Positions 51,624 through 63,894 of a stretch of DNA of 64,000 bases are shown here, piece by piece; the stretch's first letter is position 1, and each line of letters opens with the position of its first letter. This DNA comes from Dimorphilus gyrociliatus (Eukaryota > Annelida > Polychaeta > Dinophilidae), in contig CAJFCJ010000001.1 in assembly GCA_904063045.1 (NCBI GenBank), forward strand, positions 2,983,501 to 3,047,500, read 5' to 3'. Both the position numbers and the translations under genes were made by a program. The notes under the pieces were generated by a model. It saw only the letters and a program-made list of their open reading frames with translations. It ran no database searches and was not told where the DNA came from.

Positions 51624-54405
51624 TATTTATCTAAATCTGGAAAAGATAAGCGAATTGTTTAACAATGCTCCATTCATTCTTCTATTCTATATGCTATAAA
51701 AAGAGGAGACCACTCTATTTTTACCAGGTCATTTACTTATTATCAATTAAAAATATCAATTTTAAACTTATATAAATTAGTAAAACAAAGAGGAACCATA
51801 TCCATAATATAAAACTATATAAATATGATATTGCAGTTCATCAGAATTAATAGATAATTGAAAAAATATGTTATATATAATTAGTATATAAGTAAATAGT
51901 AATATATAACGTACTGTTTAGGTAAATTGAAAAAATCTACAATACTTTAATGAACCACAAGAAGAAAAATCAATTTTTGCAGTATAGCTTTTTTTTTATA
52001 CGCATTGAACGTATTTTATTCACTGTTGAATATACATGATATATTTTCTAATAATACCCGATTTTCTAGTTTATATGCAAAAACTTGTTGTTTCACTTAC
52101 AATTTATAATTCTGTTTCCTCGCCAAAATGTAGAGAAGCTAAGAAAAGTTTAAAGGCCATTCGGTACTGAGAATACTTCGTAGGAAAATACTGTACAAAT
52201 AATATTGAAAAACATAAGAGCGCATGCACCAAATCCTCTACATCTTCTGTGTTATTTTTAATGAAGGGTTTTCCTTTCCGGAAGTTGGGTTGACAAACGC
52301 TGCAATCCTACCCCTAACGGGATTATTCTGAGTTATGGAAATACTTAGTTTCTTATAGTAATCAGTTTTTAAAATACTTATATACAGTATATATACAGTA
52401 TATATATATATCCTTACTATATAAATGTATATACAGTATACTATACAGTCGCGATATTTTAGTAGTTATAACAAATTGATCGAATCAATGAAAAGTACTC
52501 ATTTTATTTTATTATACATTTTCAGATAGGTATACAGTTTATATGACAAAATCATAATATTTAATATTTTGTATGCATACCCCTTTCCTTTTTTATTTCG
52601 AATGGTCATTTTTGGCATTCTCAAGTGATCCAGGATACTTTTATCAGATTTCTAATGATAGTCGATGCATTTTATAATAATTCCAAAAAAAAAATTGTAT
52701 GTTCTGAATTCTTTGTAGAATAAGGAAACAATATTTGTAGGCCAATTCTTTTTTCAATGATTTTTTCCGCAATTTCCATTATTAAAAGTAACAATTCTTA
52801 TCAAAACCCAATTATCGCTCCAATTATATACTACGGGTAATTTTAGTTTGTGTTTGTTTTTCTTTACTTTTATAAATATACAAATTAAAGCTATGTGGCT
52901 AAAACTTATTTTTACAACGTAAGTTTATACCTCTTACAATAAATTTTATATAGAAATTCTAATGTAATCATTTGCATTCGTCTAATACACTAATTAGGAA
53001 TTATTAAGGGCTTTGAATGTATGGTGAGAATAGGATGTATTGAATATATATGTGATCGTGTTTTATTAGGTATAGCTCCATTAGTAATTACGTATAAATA
53101 AAGCTGATTAATTAATTAAAATGTATTCTTTATTGTGTTTTTTTAAGTTGAGAAAAAGTAAAATAAAGAGAGAGATAGAGAGAGATATATACACATCTTT
53201 GAGAATTTCAATTTAAAACCCATAGTAATAGCATCTACCATTGATTATTCTTTTCGTACAATTTGATCAAATGAATTTGGGAGCAGGGAAAAGAATATTT
53301 ATTTAATTAAAAATACAAAATAGTCGGTTAATTCTTGTAAATCTTTTAATTTTCTAGTTAAATTTAGTGCGAAAAAATTCAATTAAAGCATTTTAAATAT
53401 GTCTCCTTGAGGAAATCTAATATTTCATTTAAAACGTCAACTTCAGTAATAATTTACAATATATAAGCGATGGATAATTATTTATTGATTATTCGCTTTC
53501 CTTAAATAGAACCTCTTTTTTGGGTTTTTATCTATTTGCCAAAAGTCAGCTGAAATTGATTATATGCACTGTCTTATTAATGTTTCTAAGCAATGCCAAT
53601 TGTAAATAGGTTTTTCGAATTGGAACACTAATCAATTGTACTTTTCATTGGACAATTGTATTAGTAACTCCTATTATTTATCTAGTATTACTGTAATTTA
53701 ACTTATCAGAGTTATTTATCAACCCTATTAGCTAAAATGAAGACTATTGTTAAAATGATCAATCTCATATGTATTTTGCAGCAATTTAATTATCAATTTT
53801 ACTGTATATATATATATATATTTACATGGTAACCTGTCCAAAATCAAGTTCTTTGACATACCTCAAGCATTATTAATTCTACCTCCACTGTTCGTCACAA
53901 TATGCCATCAGTAGACGCCATATGAACGGTCATTATTGCCATTTTAATTAAATATATACAATATTAGAAATACTGTTGAGAAAATGATATAAAAAGAGAT
54001 AATAATATTAAAGTAATAATTCAACAATTATTTAAAATTAAGCTATAATTTCCTACTATTTATTAATTAAAATTAATATTGAAAATTCTTAAACTCAAGT
54101 CAGCTGATTCATTTGTAAAAAAGCAAAAATTAGTCCTATAAATTAGTAGGTAATATGTTTTCAACCTATAAACTTGTATAGACTTAACCATCGTAATATA
54201 AATAGGTGTCTTATTGTAAAATTTTCTTACTTTCTAAATAGGATATCTAAAGAAAATATCTTTAAATTTTTCTCCAAAATCATTGAATAATATCACTTTC
54301 AAGGTGGATTAATAGAATAAACAAGAGAAGAAAAGGACAGATATAAATGTATCTTACATTTTAACAAAACGTTGAGTCAATTATTCTTTCACTTCTTTAT
54401 TAAAG
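51624..54405. other. Intergenic with clustered TATACAGTATA palindromes
   Basis: About 2.8 kb AT-rich spacer between the membrane protein and DUF4062 copy B. Three exact TATACAGTATA copies lie at 52381-52391, 52392-52402 and 52430-52440. A GA-rich run lies at about 53163-53188. No coding exon seen. Confidence 0.55.
52381..52450. repeat. TA-rich tract with three TATACAGTATA units
   Basis: Three exact 11-bp odd palindromes within 60 bp, followed by CTATACAGTCGCGA. Densest occurrence of this motif in the window. Confidence 0.7.
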
Positions 54406-57400
54406 ATGAATTTGGAAAATGAAGATGAAATTTCTATTTATATATCATCAACTCCTCTCATGAGAGATGAAAAGGAAGCATTTAAGAAAACGTATTGGTC
54501 ACAAATTGAGTATCTTTGCAAGTAGTTATACCGTATTACATTTTACTGTATGATATCTCAATCAAATTTCTTTAATTTTTAACATTTTCCTAGAAACAAT
54601 GGTGTTAATTTGAAATTGATTGATCCTTGGGAAAATTCAATGTCCGTACCTGATCCAAGTCAAATTATTCAAACCAATCTGAATAAAATATCTGGTTCAC
54701 GAATATTTATAGGGCTATACGGACAAGTATTGCACAGATATCATACAGTTGATCCGTTATAATGGTTAATTTAACTACAGGATATTTCCTCCACATATAA
54801 CGAATCTAACGAACAAACTTTACAATCAGCTTTCGATAAGGCATTATCCGATTATCCTTGGATTGGACAGTTTAGAGATATAGATTTAATTGAACTTGAA
54901 TTGATGCACGGTTTCTTGAATAATCCTGATAAAATTCCAACTTGTATTTGCTTTAGAGTTTGTACTTTTACTTGAAAAATATATGAAAGACTGTTCTTTC
55001 AATTCTCTTCAAATCAGAGTAGTACTACTGAGAAAATTGAAACTATAAGTGAACAATCAAAATCTATATTCAATCGATTAAAACAAGACGTAGCAAAACA
55101 TAAAAAAACTGTAAATATTATATTGAATTGAATGGCATTATTATTATTATTATTAATATTAATATTTTATAGGCTTTAGGCGTTAAAGTGGATTATGAAT
55201 CTCCAAAAAAGGTTAGGATATGAAATTATCATTAAAAGGAATAATGTTTATATTTTAATACCAATAGGGCGCCGAATTCGTATTTAAATGTATTGAGAAA
55301 CACTTGAAAGAATACTTTAATCACTCACATAAGAGATTTTCAGTGTTAACTTGCCACGAAGATTATTCTTTTATTCAATGTAAATTACATGTAAAGGAAC
55401 AATTCAATCATGACGTTTTAAACAATTATATTCACAGTTTGTTCAATATTTAAATGTTAATATTACATTTAATATATCTATCAATCAATCATTTATATAA
55501 TCAGATTCATCTAGTGTTACACCTTTATGCTTCGTTGGACAATCTGGTTCGGGTAAATCAGCTTTATTAGCAAATTGGAAAAAGGATTTATTGAAATCCT
55601 GCGAAAATTATGATGTATTTCTATTTCACGTTGGTTGCGATAATGATACAACAAAAATTCGAAATATTTTAATTGCAATGTATTGTTTTCTTTGCAAAAT
55701 ACTTGAAACTGAAACTATATTTACTCTTTTCGAGAAGACATTTTCTAAAGCAGTTGATAATGTTGAAAATACTTTATTAGAGTATAAATCAAGATTAAAG
55801 AAGAAACCAATTATGATTATAGATGGTCTAAATAGAATAGAAGTTGGTTGTAATTTCAAACCTCTTTGTTGGTTAACTGATAGAATGTTAAATGGAGCAT
55901 ATTTTATTCTATCAACAACTCCTTCTGACGATAAACATATTAAGGTTTTATTTCAAAGAAAGTTTGAAATATGCGAAAACGAACCAATTTGTAGTTTTTC
56001 GATTGAGAAAACAAAGGAAGCAATCTATTCTGTAGAATAAATTTTAATACGAAAATGAAATATTCTTGACCTTTTCTTTATACTTTTAGATATTATTCAA
56101 GGACAATAAGACTTTAAGAATTGCTAAGACACGATTAATGTCTATTTTTGAGAAAGAGGAAACTAATAATCTTTTATTTTATAACCTATTCATGAGGGTT
56201 AGTATCCAATCAACTATTAACTACACTCCAAAAACTATAAATCCTAATTATTTCTCATAGGATATATGCGAGATTAGTAAAGCCTCAATTCTGAAAGAAA
56301 GGATAAATGAATTAATGAATGTAAAAACAATTACTGCGTTAATTGAACTCATCTTGAAGAGATTGGAGAGAATTTTAATCAACGATCCAGAAAGTTTTAG
56401 AAATGTGACCTAATTTTCTTTTAAAAAATAAATACAAGTATATATTCAATTTCCAATAGATTTTATCCTCACTTATTACTGTTAAAACTGGTCTACCAGA
56501 AAGTATTTTGAAGGATTATTCAAAATTAACTGAGAATTTATGGGAGAAATTCTTTTATTCATTAAAAATGTTTTTAATTTCAAGAAATGGATGTTGGCGG
56601 TAAATTGAAATTATACTTTTCCAACTGTTAATAATGAAATTCATGCATTCAATCAGAATTGAATATAAAGAATTGTATGATATTATTAAAACAAAGTATT
56701 TTTTGAATGAGAAAGAATTGTATGTAGTTTATTAGAATTGAATACTATTAAGTTTATATTTGTAATTCATTGAACAAATTGTCAAAGGTTGAGAAGCGAA
56801 AAGAAATTAGTTAATTATATTTGGTCTTTATACGAAGTATATTCATCATTTTTAATTAAAACTATCATTGTTTATATGTATTATTTTTCAACGTTTTTAC
56901 AGAAACATTATGTGAAACAGGAATGTTTACCCTATTTTCTATACGAATTTCCAGATTTGCTGTTTAGACTAAACGAAACGGATAAACTATTCGAAATTTT
57001 AAAGAATGAAAGTATTTTTAACTATTTCAAGTAAATTGACAATGTTTTTAATCTTCTTTCTTATTAAGTAAACCAATCAATCGTTAATATTTATTCTCTT
57101 TACTTTTATTATTAAAGATTAAATCCACGGCTGTTTTTTAAATATTTAACCGAAGGAGAAAAAGTTATGATTATGCAAATAACTAATTCAAGATTTCTAC
57201 GAATCACATTATATTTCATTGAAGAGATTATTAAAGATTATAGACTTGGTTATAGTTGTAAAGTTGAAGATGCTGTAGCGATTTGCTTAAAAATCAGTTT
57301 ATGCCTCGATAAACTTCTAGATGAAACACTTACTCCTGAACTTGCTCTCTGTTGGCTTGAATTATTCGCAAAGGCTACTGAATTCAATACGGAAGCTTAT

Positions 57401-58491
57401 TCAATTTTACATGTTTTTGAGAATGCTAATCTTAAAAATTCTTTAGAAGTATTAATAAATAATTTGCTTAAACTGGTATATCAATTAATACGATTATTTC
57501 GATTATTTTTAGCTCGATAATCATCTCAAGAAATATCTTTTATTCGTTGAAAAGAACAAGAATAGTCTATCTGCATTTGAAATTTCTCTTACTATTGCTG
57601 AAATTGCAAATTTCTATTTCAAAATGGATCAGTTAGATAAGACCGAAGAACTTTGTCTACAATCTTTAAAGGTTAGAATAATATCAATTAATTAAATTAA
57701 TTAGTCTGTAAATCCATTTAATAGATAATGCAAGATAGTACATTCGACGAGCCTAACATAAGAACTGCGCAATCATTTTTCTATTTGGCTAATTTAGTAT
57801 ACGAAAGAGAGAAACCAAACGAAGCAGATGAATACTTGTGCAAGTTAGTTTCGTATAAAATATGATTATATCTTATAATATAGAAAAGAATATAATTACT
57901 TTTAAGGAGCCTGGAGATATTTAAACTATTAGATACAGATAATTCTGAATATATAGGTGATATATATTATAAAATGCTTGAAATTGAAATGCACAAAAAG
58001 GATATAAACGAACAAAAAATCCTAAATCTATGTCAAAAGACTACGTCTATATACAGAGTAAGGAAGATTACTGTATAAAAGGATTAAGAGATTTTCTTTT
58101 AAATTAAAAATTGTTCGAACAGAATATCTATGATAATCTTGATGAAAAATTCATAATGATGATAAGTAGGATGGCTTATTGTTTCTTTAAAATTGATCAA
58201 ATGAATCTGGCAGAGAAATATATTTTAGAATTTTGTAAGAATAGAATATAAATAGTCTTTTCATTTTATTAATAAATTATAATAAGAGTTTTATGATTTT
58301 CAGTTAAATTAAAAGAAATAGCAATACCTGAAATTTTTTATCAAGAAGATTTTATCAAAAGATTTGTTGAAGTTGAAAAGTACGAAACAGCTAAAACATT
58401 AATTTTATATATAAGAAAATCCCATATTTATGGAGATTTTGATATTTATGATGAAATATTGGATTTATGCAACAAAAAACTTGGAAACTAG
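54406..58491 (+). CDS. DUF4062-derived / STAND P-loop NTPase / TPR protein, copy B
   Basis: Nineteen exons encode 990 aa: 54406-54521, 54594-54726, 54781-54957, 55018-55110, 55173-55211, 55268-55436, 55505-56031, 56090-56197, 56261-56404, 56460-56599, 56657-56719, 56788-56836, 56903-57030, 57118-57475, 57513-57671, 57725-57843, 57907-58057, 58123-58234, 58304-58491. The N-terminal domain keeps the DUF4062 start (ISIYISSTPLMRDEKEAF) and IFIGLYGQ, but the D-x-R-W-G motif is replaced by IDPWENS. Walker A GQSGSGKS and Walker B IMIIDGLNRIE are intact. TPR-like hairpins follow (FYFKMDQLDKTEELCL). It lacks the last three exons of copy A. An acceptor-like TTATTAAAG directly abuts the ATG. It lies tail-to-tail with copy C, 239 bp apart. 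Confidence 0.85.
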
Positions 58492-58730
58492 CTAACGAAG
58501 CGCTTAGAATAACTGTTTAGCTTATTATGTTGTAGTATAGATCCTTTTGTTTAGTTTCTCTATTAACAATATAAGAATGAGATATACTGAATAACACTAG
58601 TCTCTTCTTTTCTTTTTATCATTTTGAACTTTTATCAATATTCAAAACTGGCCAACGTTCACACCTTTAAGAAGTTCAATTGAAATTAATTGATAATATC
58701 TGAAAGAGAAATCTATCAAAAGTAACTAAC
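58492..58730. other. Shared 3' spacer between convergent copies B and C
   Basis: Only 239 bp separate the two stop codons, so both 3' UTRs and poly(A) sites must fit here and may overlap. No further gene. Confidence 0.7.
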
Positions 58731-61700
58731 TTACTTATTCATTGTTTGTGTGTAAACTGTGTCGGGGAATATACTTTTAAGGTTTCTAGTCATTTTCTGT
58801 TTAATGGCTAATGCTGCAACGTTTTTAGGTGTATGTTGATTTCCATTAGGCATTACCGTAAAAAGCCTACGAGCTTTAAAAACTTCTTTTCTCTTCCAAT
58901 AGTTATCAATTAAATCATCGTAATAAGCTGGAACGGATTCATAATATCTCATAGTAGTTCTGTTTTCAACTGGAAGAAATGATAATGAAACATTGGAAAT
59001 TTCAAACAAATAGCAACAAAACATTTTACCAGCTTGCCACAGATATTTTTCCATTAGTTGATATCGTTGCAATTTAAGTAGGCAGTAACCAAGTCCTTCG
59101 AATGCTTTAACAACTTTAATATTTCTATTGAAATTATTCAATTTTCGCTGTAAAAACAATTCAATACTTTTCATATATATCTATATTTTTCATCTAGAAA
59201 GAATCTTTAAACCTTAAATATGTCTAAACTTTTACTAAAGAAATCAAAAGATCTTTCATAGTTGGAATCTCCTTTTCTGTTTTCTATAATACCAATTTCT
59301 AAACAAGCATCAGCGAAGAGAAGACAATCTTTTCTTCCAATTTTTTTAAATAGATCAATAATTCTAAAAGTAATCTTGCGCTTGTAAAAAACAAAACAGT
59401 ATAAGAGATTAAATTCAATTCTTACTTTAGGTAATATCTTTCTGCACTTGTAAAATTCTTTCGATCTTTTTCAATTTTACTTAATTTGAACATTGTTTCA
59501 ATAATTTCCATTGGATTTTCATCAAATAGACGATCTTTTATATTCTGGTTATTTATTTATACTATAAGATGATTTGGACTAATTATAGAAATTGAATATT
59601 CTAACTTTTAAATATTTTTCAGTTAAGTTATAAGCTTCATCAAAGTCTCCTTCATCGTAGTATAATAAACTCAACTTTTTGTACATTATTGCTCTTTGAA
59701 CGATTAAAGATTTGAATGCTTCGTGTTTTATAATATCGCTAGCATTAGAAATCGACAATTTACACTTTAATGGTTATAGGGAAAAAAGGAAAATTGTTTA
59801 GATTAGAACTGGAAAATTTGAATGTTAAAGATGGTTTACCTTTTCTGAATCTTTTAAAATTTTAAACTGTTCAACACACTTGAATGCATTTTTTAAATCT
59901 TGAAAAAGATCAAAAATCTGATTTAAATCTTTAATTAATTTTTGAACTTTTTTACAAGGATTATTATAATTCATTAAGAATTTAATGAAATTTTTCACAG
60001 ATAAGTTTAAATTGCTAAGAATAAATTCTAGAACGTGTCCTGCTTGAACAAATTCATCCCTTTGATAGGTTTTAACAATCATTTCAAAGATAACTCTAGT
60101 AACATTTAAACCAAGTTGATTACATTTCTCAATTGGAAAATGTGGAATAACTTCTAGAAACAAATCGCATTTTAAACTGTAAGAAGAGTTGTTAATAGAC
60201 AATATACAAGATATTCTACTATATCATTACCTTATAAATTCAAAGAACCTCTCTGTATTTATAAGCTTTGATAGTTCGGTTTTATCTTTCATTTTCATTA
60301 ACGAAAAGGATAATTCGTTTAGAAAACTTAATGAAAATTCTTCATTCGATTTCTGTTCCTATATTTAAAAAGAGGAGTAGAAATGTTTTTGATAAAAATT
60401 ACAAACAAACAAAAATAATGAAATACGTTATAAAGTGATAAAAGATAGTTGGCCAATGCTCTCTCCTCGTGTAATCTATATAGAAGAATAGAATAAACAA
60501 TAGAGACGCTTGAAAAGTAAGCTTACAATTTATATTTCGTTGGAAAGTACTTCATTTCAATGGCTTTTCGAAATTTTCCATTTTCAATTCTATAATTAAT
60601 ATATACATGTGTATTAGATTATACTGAATATATATTAAATAAACATTATAACTTACTGCCAAACGTCATCCTTACATATTAGAAATTGTTTTAATGATTG
60701 AAAAAATGGCGTCCATACTTGTTTCTTTAATTTTGAATAGTTTCTTAATTGATTTTCTGTTAGACCATAATTAAGGAGGCTAAGAGCGCATAATGTCTTC
60801 AAGAGAGAAAAGTATGATAATCTATATTTACTTTCTCAATATTTTCAAATGTATAAAAGTAATAAAGTACCTTTCTAATAAATTCTTCAGCGTTAAACTC
60901 CTTTTCTAGTCTATCTAAAGATTGTTTGAATAGATCTTCAATAGATTTTGTTGAAAGAACAGACGAAGTCTTAAAGTTGATATCTTTTAATGCAGTTGAC
61001 TCCTATTTGTATTGATTATATGTAAAAAATTATTAGAAAATGGCTTATAATCTATATATAACAAACTGATAAGATTGATTTAAATATGGATAGATTATCG
61101 GCTTCTTTGATTTCTAGAATTAATTTACATGGAATTTTTGTTCTTTTTACTTTACCATCATCAAACATTTTCTGTAATTATTTCTATTGTAGTAAGATAC
61201 GTAGATAATTTTGAATAAAACATGTTATACTTACTTTATAGACGCCTTTCTTTAACTTTTCAGTAACAAATATTTCGTACATTTCAAAGCTTCTATTCTC
61301 CATAACATGCAAATGATAATTGTCCGAATATCTTGATGAAAATATAAAGCATCCAAGCTTTATCATTCTATCCGTTATCCAATAAAGGGCGGGTGACGAA
61401 GGGCTTTTTTCTAATCTATCAAGCCCGTCAAAGAGTAGAATTGGTTTCTTTTTAAATAATGTATTAAACTCTTCCATAAGTCTTTCTAAACTTTCTACAA
61501 TTGTTTGAAAGCCTAATTCGAATTGAATAAGAGGACTTGGCTTTCCAAGAATCTCGTAGAAGAATGCAATAGACGATAAAAGAATGTTTTTAACAGTTTT
61601 AGTTTCTTTTTTACATCCGATATGAAATAAAAGAAGTCCGTAATTTTTTTGAAAGTCTGTTTGAAATTTTTTCCAATTGGCTAATAAAGATGATTTTCCA

Positions 61701-62933
61701 CATCCCGCTTTTCCAATTATACACAATGGCATTGCTAAAGGATCTTATATAAGGAGAAATGTTAATAGATTATTATTACTGAACAGTCTACTATTGAAAT
61801 ATAAAAGTTATATTAACTATTAATATGATTATTCAGTCTATTGAATGCAGCTGAATCCTCAACGTAAGCTTGATGCCTGATAAAAGAATAATTTTCGTGA
61901 GGTTTCATAACTGACCATTGAATATTATCAAATTCCAATTTTATCCTATTAACTAAAAATCCATTTAAATGGGTTGAGATACATTTGAATAAGAATTCAG
62001 CTCCCTATCAATTAAAAACGTAAATGTTTACCGTTAGCTTTCTAAAAATACATACTATAATAATTTATTCTCTAATACCTTTTCAGGAGTTTCATAGTCC
62101 ATTTTGACTCCTAAAGTCTACCGAGATAGTATAATATAGTAGATAAATTGGGAAATTATTGTAAACATTTACCTTTTTTATAGTACTTTCGCTTTTGTTT
62201 ATTATTTGATTCATTTTAGTTAAAACTTCTTCACTTTCAAGTTTTATATCCTCTTCTGACGTATGATCAAATAGAGAATCTTCTGATTTATTTATCTTTT
62301 TACAACTCTATTATTTGGAAGGGAGTAACCAATGGATAAACAATTATATACTATATGATGTATATTAACCTTTTCTCCAAAACAAAAGCATGTTGGAATC
62401 TTTTCTACTTTGTTTAGTTGATCAAGACCTAAATCTTGGTCTAATATACTAAAATCTTTTAAGTTATCAGCTTGCGAATATTTTTGAACAGTTTCCTCAA
62501 AATTCTTTTGAAAGACGTTATTATTCTTAGCATACCACCAGTAACTCTGAAAGAGATTCTTTGTAATAATGAATTATCATATTTTGCTTAAAAGATTACC
62601 TTTCCATCGAATTCTATAAGCATATCGGCTTCTGATAGTTTATTAAGCTGCCTACTGATAATTTGAATAGGATCAGCTGACTCTTCTTTCTCCTCTAATA
62701 AGTCAATAAGACTTAAAGTAATATTGTTGGTTCTAATATGTTATAAATAATAAGTTATGCGTTCTGTTATGTAATATATCTAAATATATTTAAGTATACC
62801 TGCAGATAGATTCAATTTCGGGTAGATAGTTTCGTTTAAGTTCCTCTTTTTCTTTCTCCATTCCAAACGGCGATGAAGTTATATAAATATATATTACAGT
62901 CTCGTTTTCTCTATTATCATTCAAACTGTTCAT
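58731..62933 (-). CDS. DUF4062-derived / STAND P-loop NTPase / TPR protein, copy C
   Basis: Nineteen exons encode 1025 aa: 62933-62800, 62732-62600, 62546-62370, 62307-62173, 62117-62079, 62004-61818, 61734-61235, 61171-61067, 61002-60871, 60796-60657, 60589-60527, 60475-60427, 60358-60231, 60176-59840, 59764-59606, 59544-59426, 59363-59213, 59180-59030, 58969-58731. The N-terminus keeps the opening pattern (YIYITSSPFGMEKEKEEL), but the core is strongly altered: IDLLEEKEES replaces the D-x-R-W-G motif and LIEFDGK the F-x-G-x-Y-G-x stretch. Walker A GKAGCGKS and Walker B ILLFDGLDRLE are intact. The C-terminal half has TPR-like helices (KYLWQAG, YYDEGDFDEAYNL). Exon lengths match copies A and B at many positions. 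It lacks the three terminal exons of copy A. The phase closes at every junction. Confidence 0.85.
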
Positions 62934-63211
62934 TTTCTTATTATTATATATATATTTCTTTTAAAAAAGTTCATAAACAAACGCCGCAAAGCTTAAGCTT
63001 GTCTGCCTCAGAGCTTCGCGAAAGATTTAAACATTTTGTTTAACAACCTACTTTTATATGGAAGACTATTTACGTACGATTTTTACATTATTTAATGTTT
63101 ACTTTCGTTTAGTTTTTTCTTACTGATATTACTATGATCCGAGAGTATTTGCGGTGTTTTTTAGTTTTCATATAATAAAGAGAATTTCCCCTTTTGCTTA
63201 AAATAGTAAGG

Positions 63212-63235
63212 CAGAGAGAGAGAGAGAGAGAGAGA
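63212..63235 (+). repeat. (GA)n microsatellite
   Basis: Twelve AG units without interruption. Confidence 0.85.
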
Positions 63236-63787
63236 CAAAATAATCTATTTTGAACTTTTATTCAACCTGGTTTGTTCAATCTTCAAAAGTAGCATTACCA
63301 TACTGTTAAGAGTATTTTAAACTGATTTTGTTTTTTTAAGAAACTTACTTAAACTAACCGAAAATAGATTAATATTTAAACAATAAAAAAAGACAATTTT
63401 CAATGAAAAAACCAGCTTAATAAGTTTATTCAAAATTGCATGAAAATTAATAAAAACAAATTAATAAAATCAACATTTTCTTTATTCATAAACCGGAAAA
63501 TATTTGTATGAGATATTTTTCTTCTCTCCACTATGATATTTATATATCTAGTGATTGCTTAGTAATTTTTATATTTACCCTATGGATCTACTAACATTAT
63601 ACACCTTTGATAGCCTACTTTTCGCACTTTAAAAGACAAAATTTCCTTAAAAATATTAATAAGTTTATGCATAAATATCAATTTTAATATTGTAAATTTA
63701 AATAATAATCTATTTTAAACTGTTTCATGTATGTAGTACAAACGAACGATATTGCGTAATTCATCTCCTATCGCTTTATAATTAATA

Positions 63788-63793
63788 TTTATT
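63788..63793 (-). terminator. Poly(A) signal of the right-edge gene
   Basis: AATAAA on the minus strand about 100 bp after the stop codon of the partial gene at the right edge. Confidence 0.4.
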
Positions 63794-63894
63794 CAATTCA
63801 TAATTGAATGGGTAATCATCAAAAAGTTTAAACACATACATATGTATTGAAAAATTGAATTTTGTAAAATTCATAAAGCTATTCAAGTAAGTTA

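Larger units (their letters stand above)
62934..63894. other. Intergenic, no gene seen
   Basis: Upstream region of copy C and 3' flank of the gene at the right edge. It contains a (GA)n run at 63212-63235 and, on the minus strand, a poly(A) signal at 63793-63788. Confidence 0.55.

Noticed and set aside
52381-53820. Possible Tc1/mariner-size element bounded by TACAGT-like and ACTGTA-like ends
   Set aside because: The ends lie in TA repeats, the inner sequences are not inverted copies by eye, and no transposase frame is present between them.
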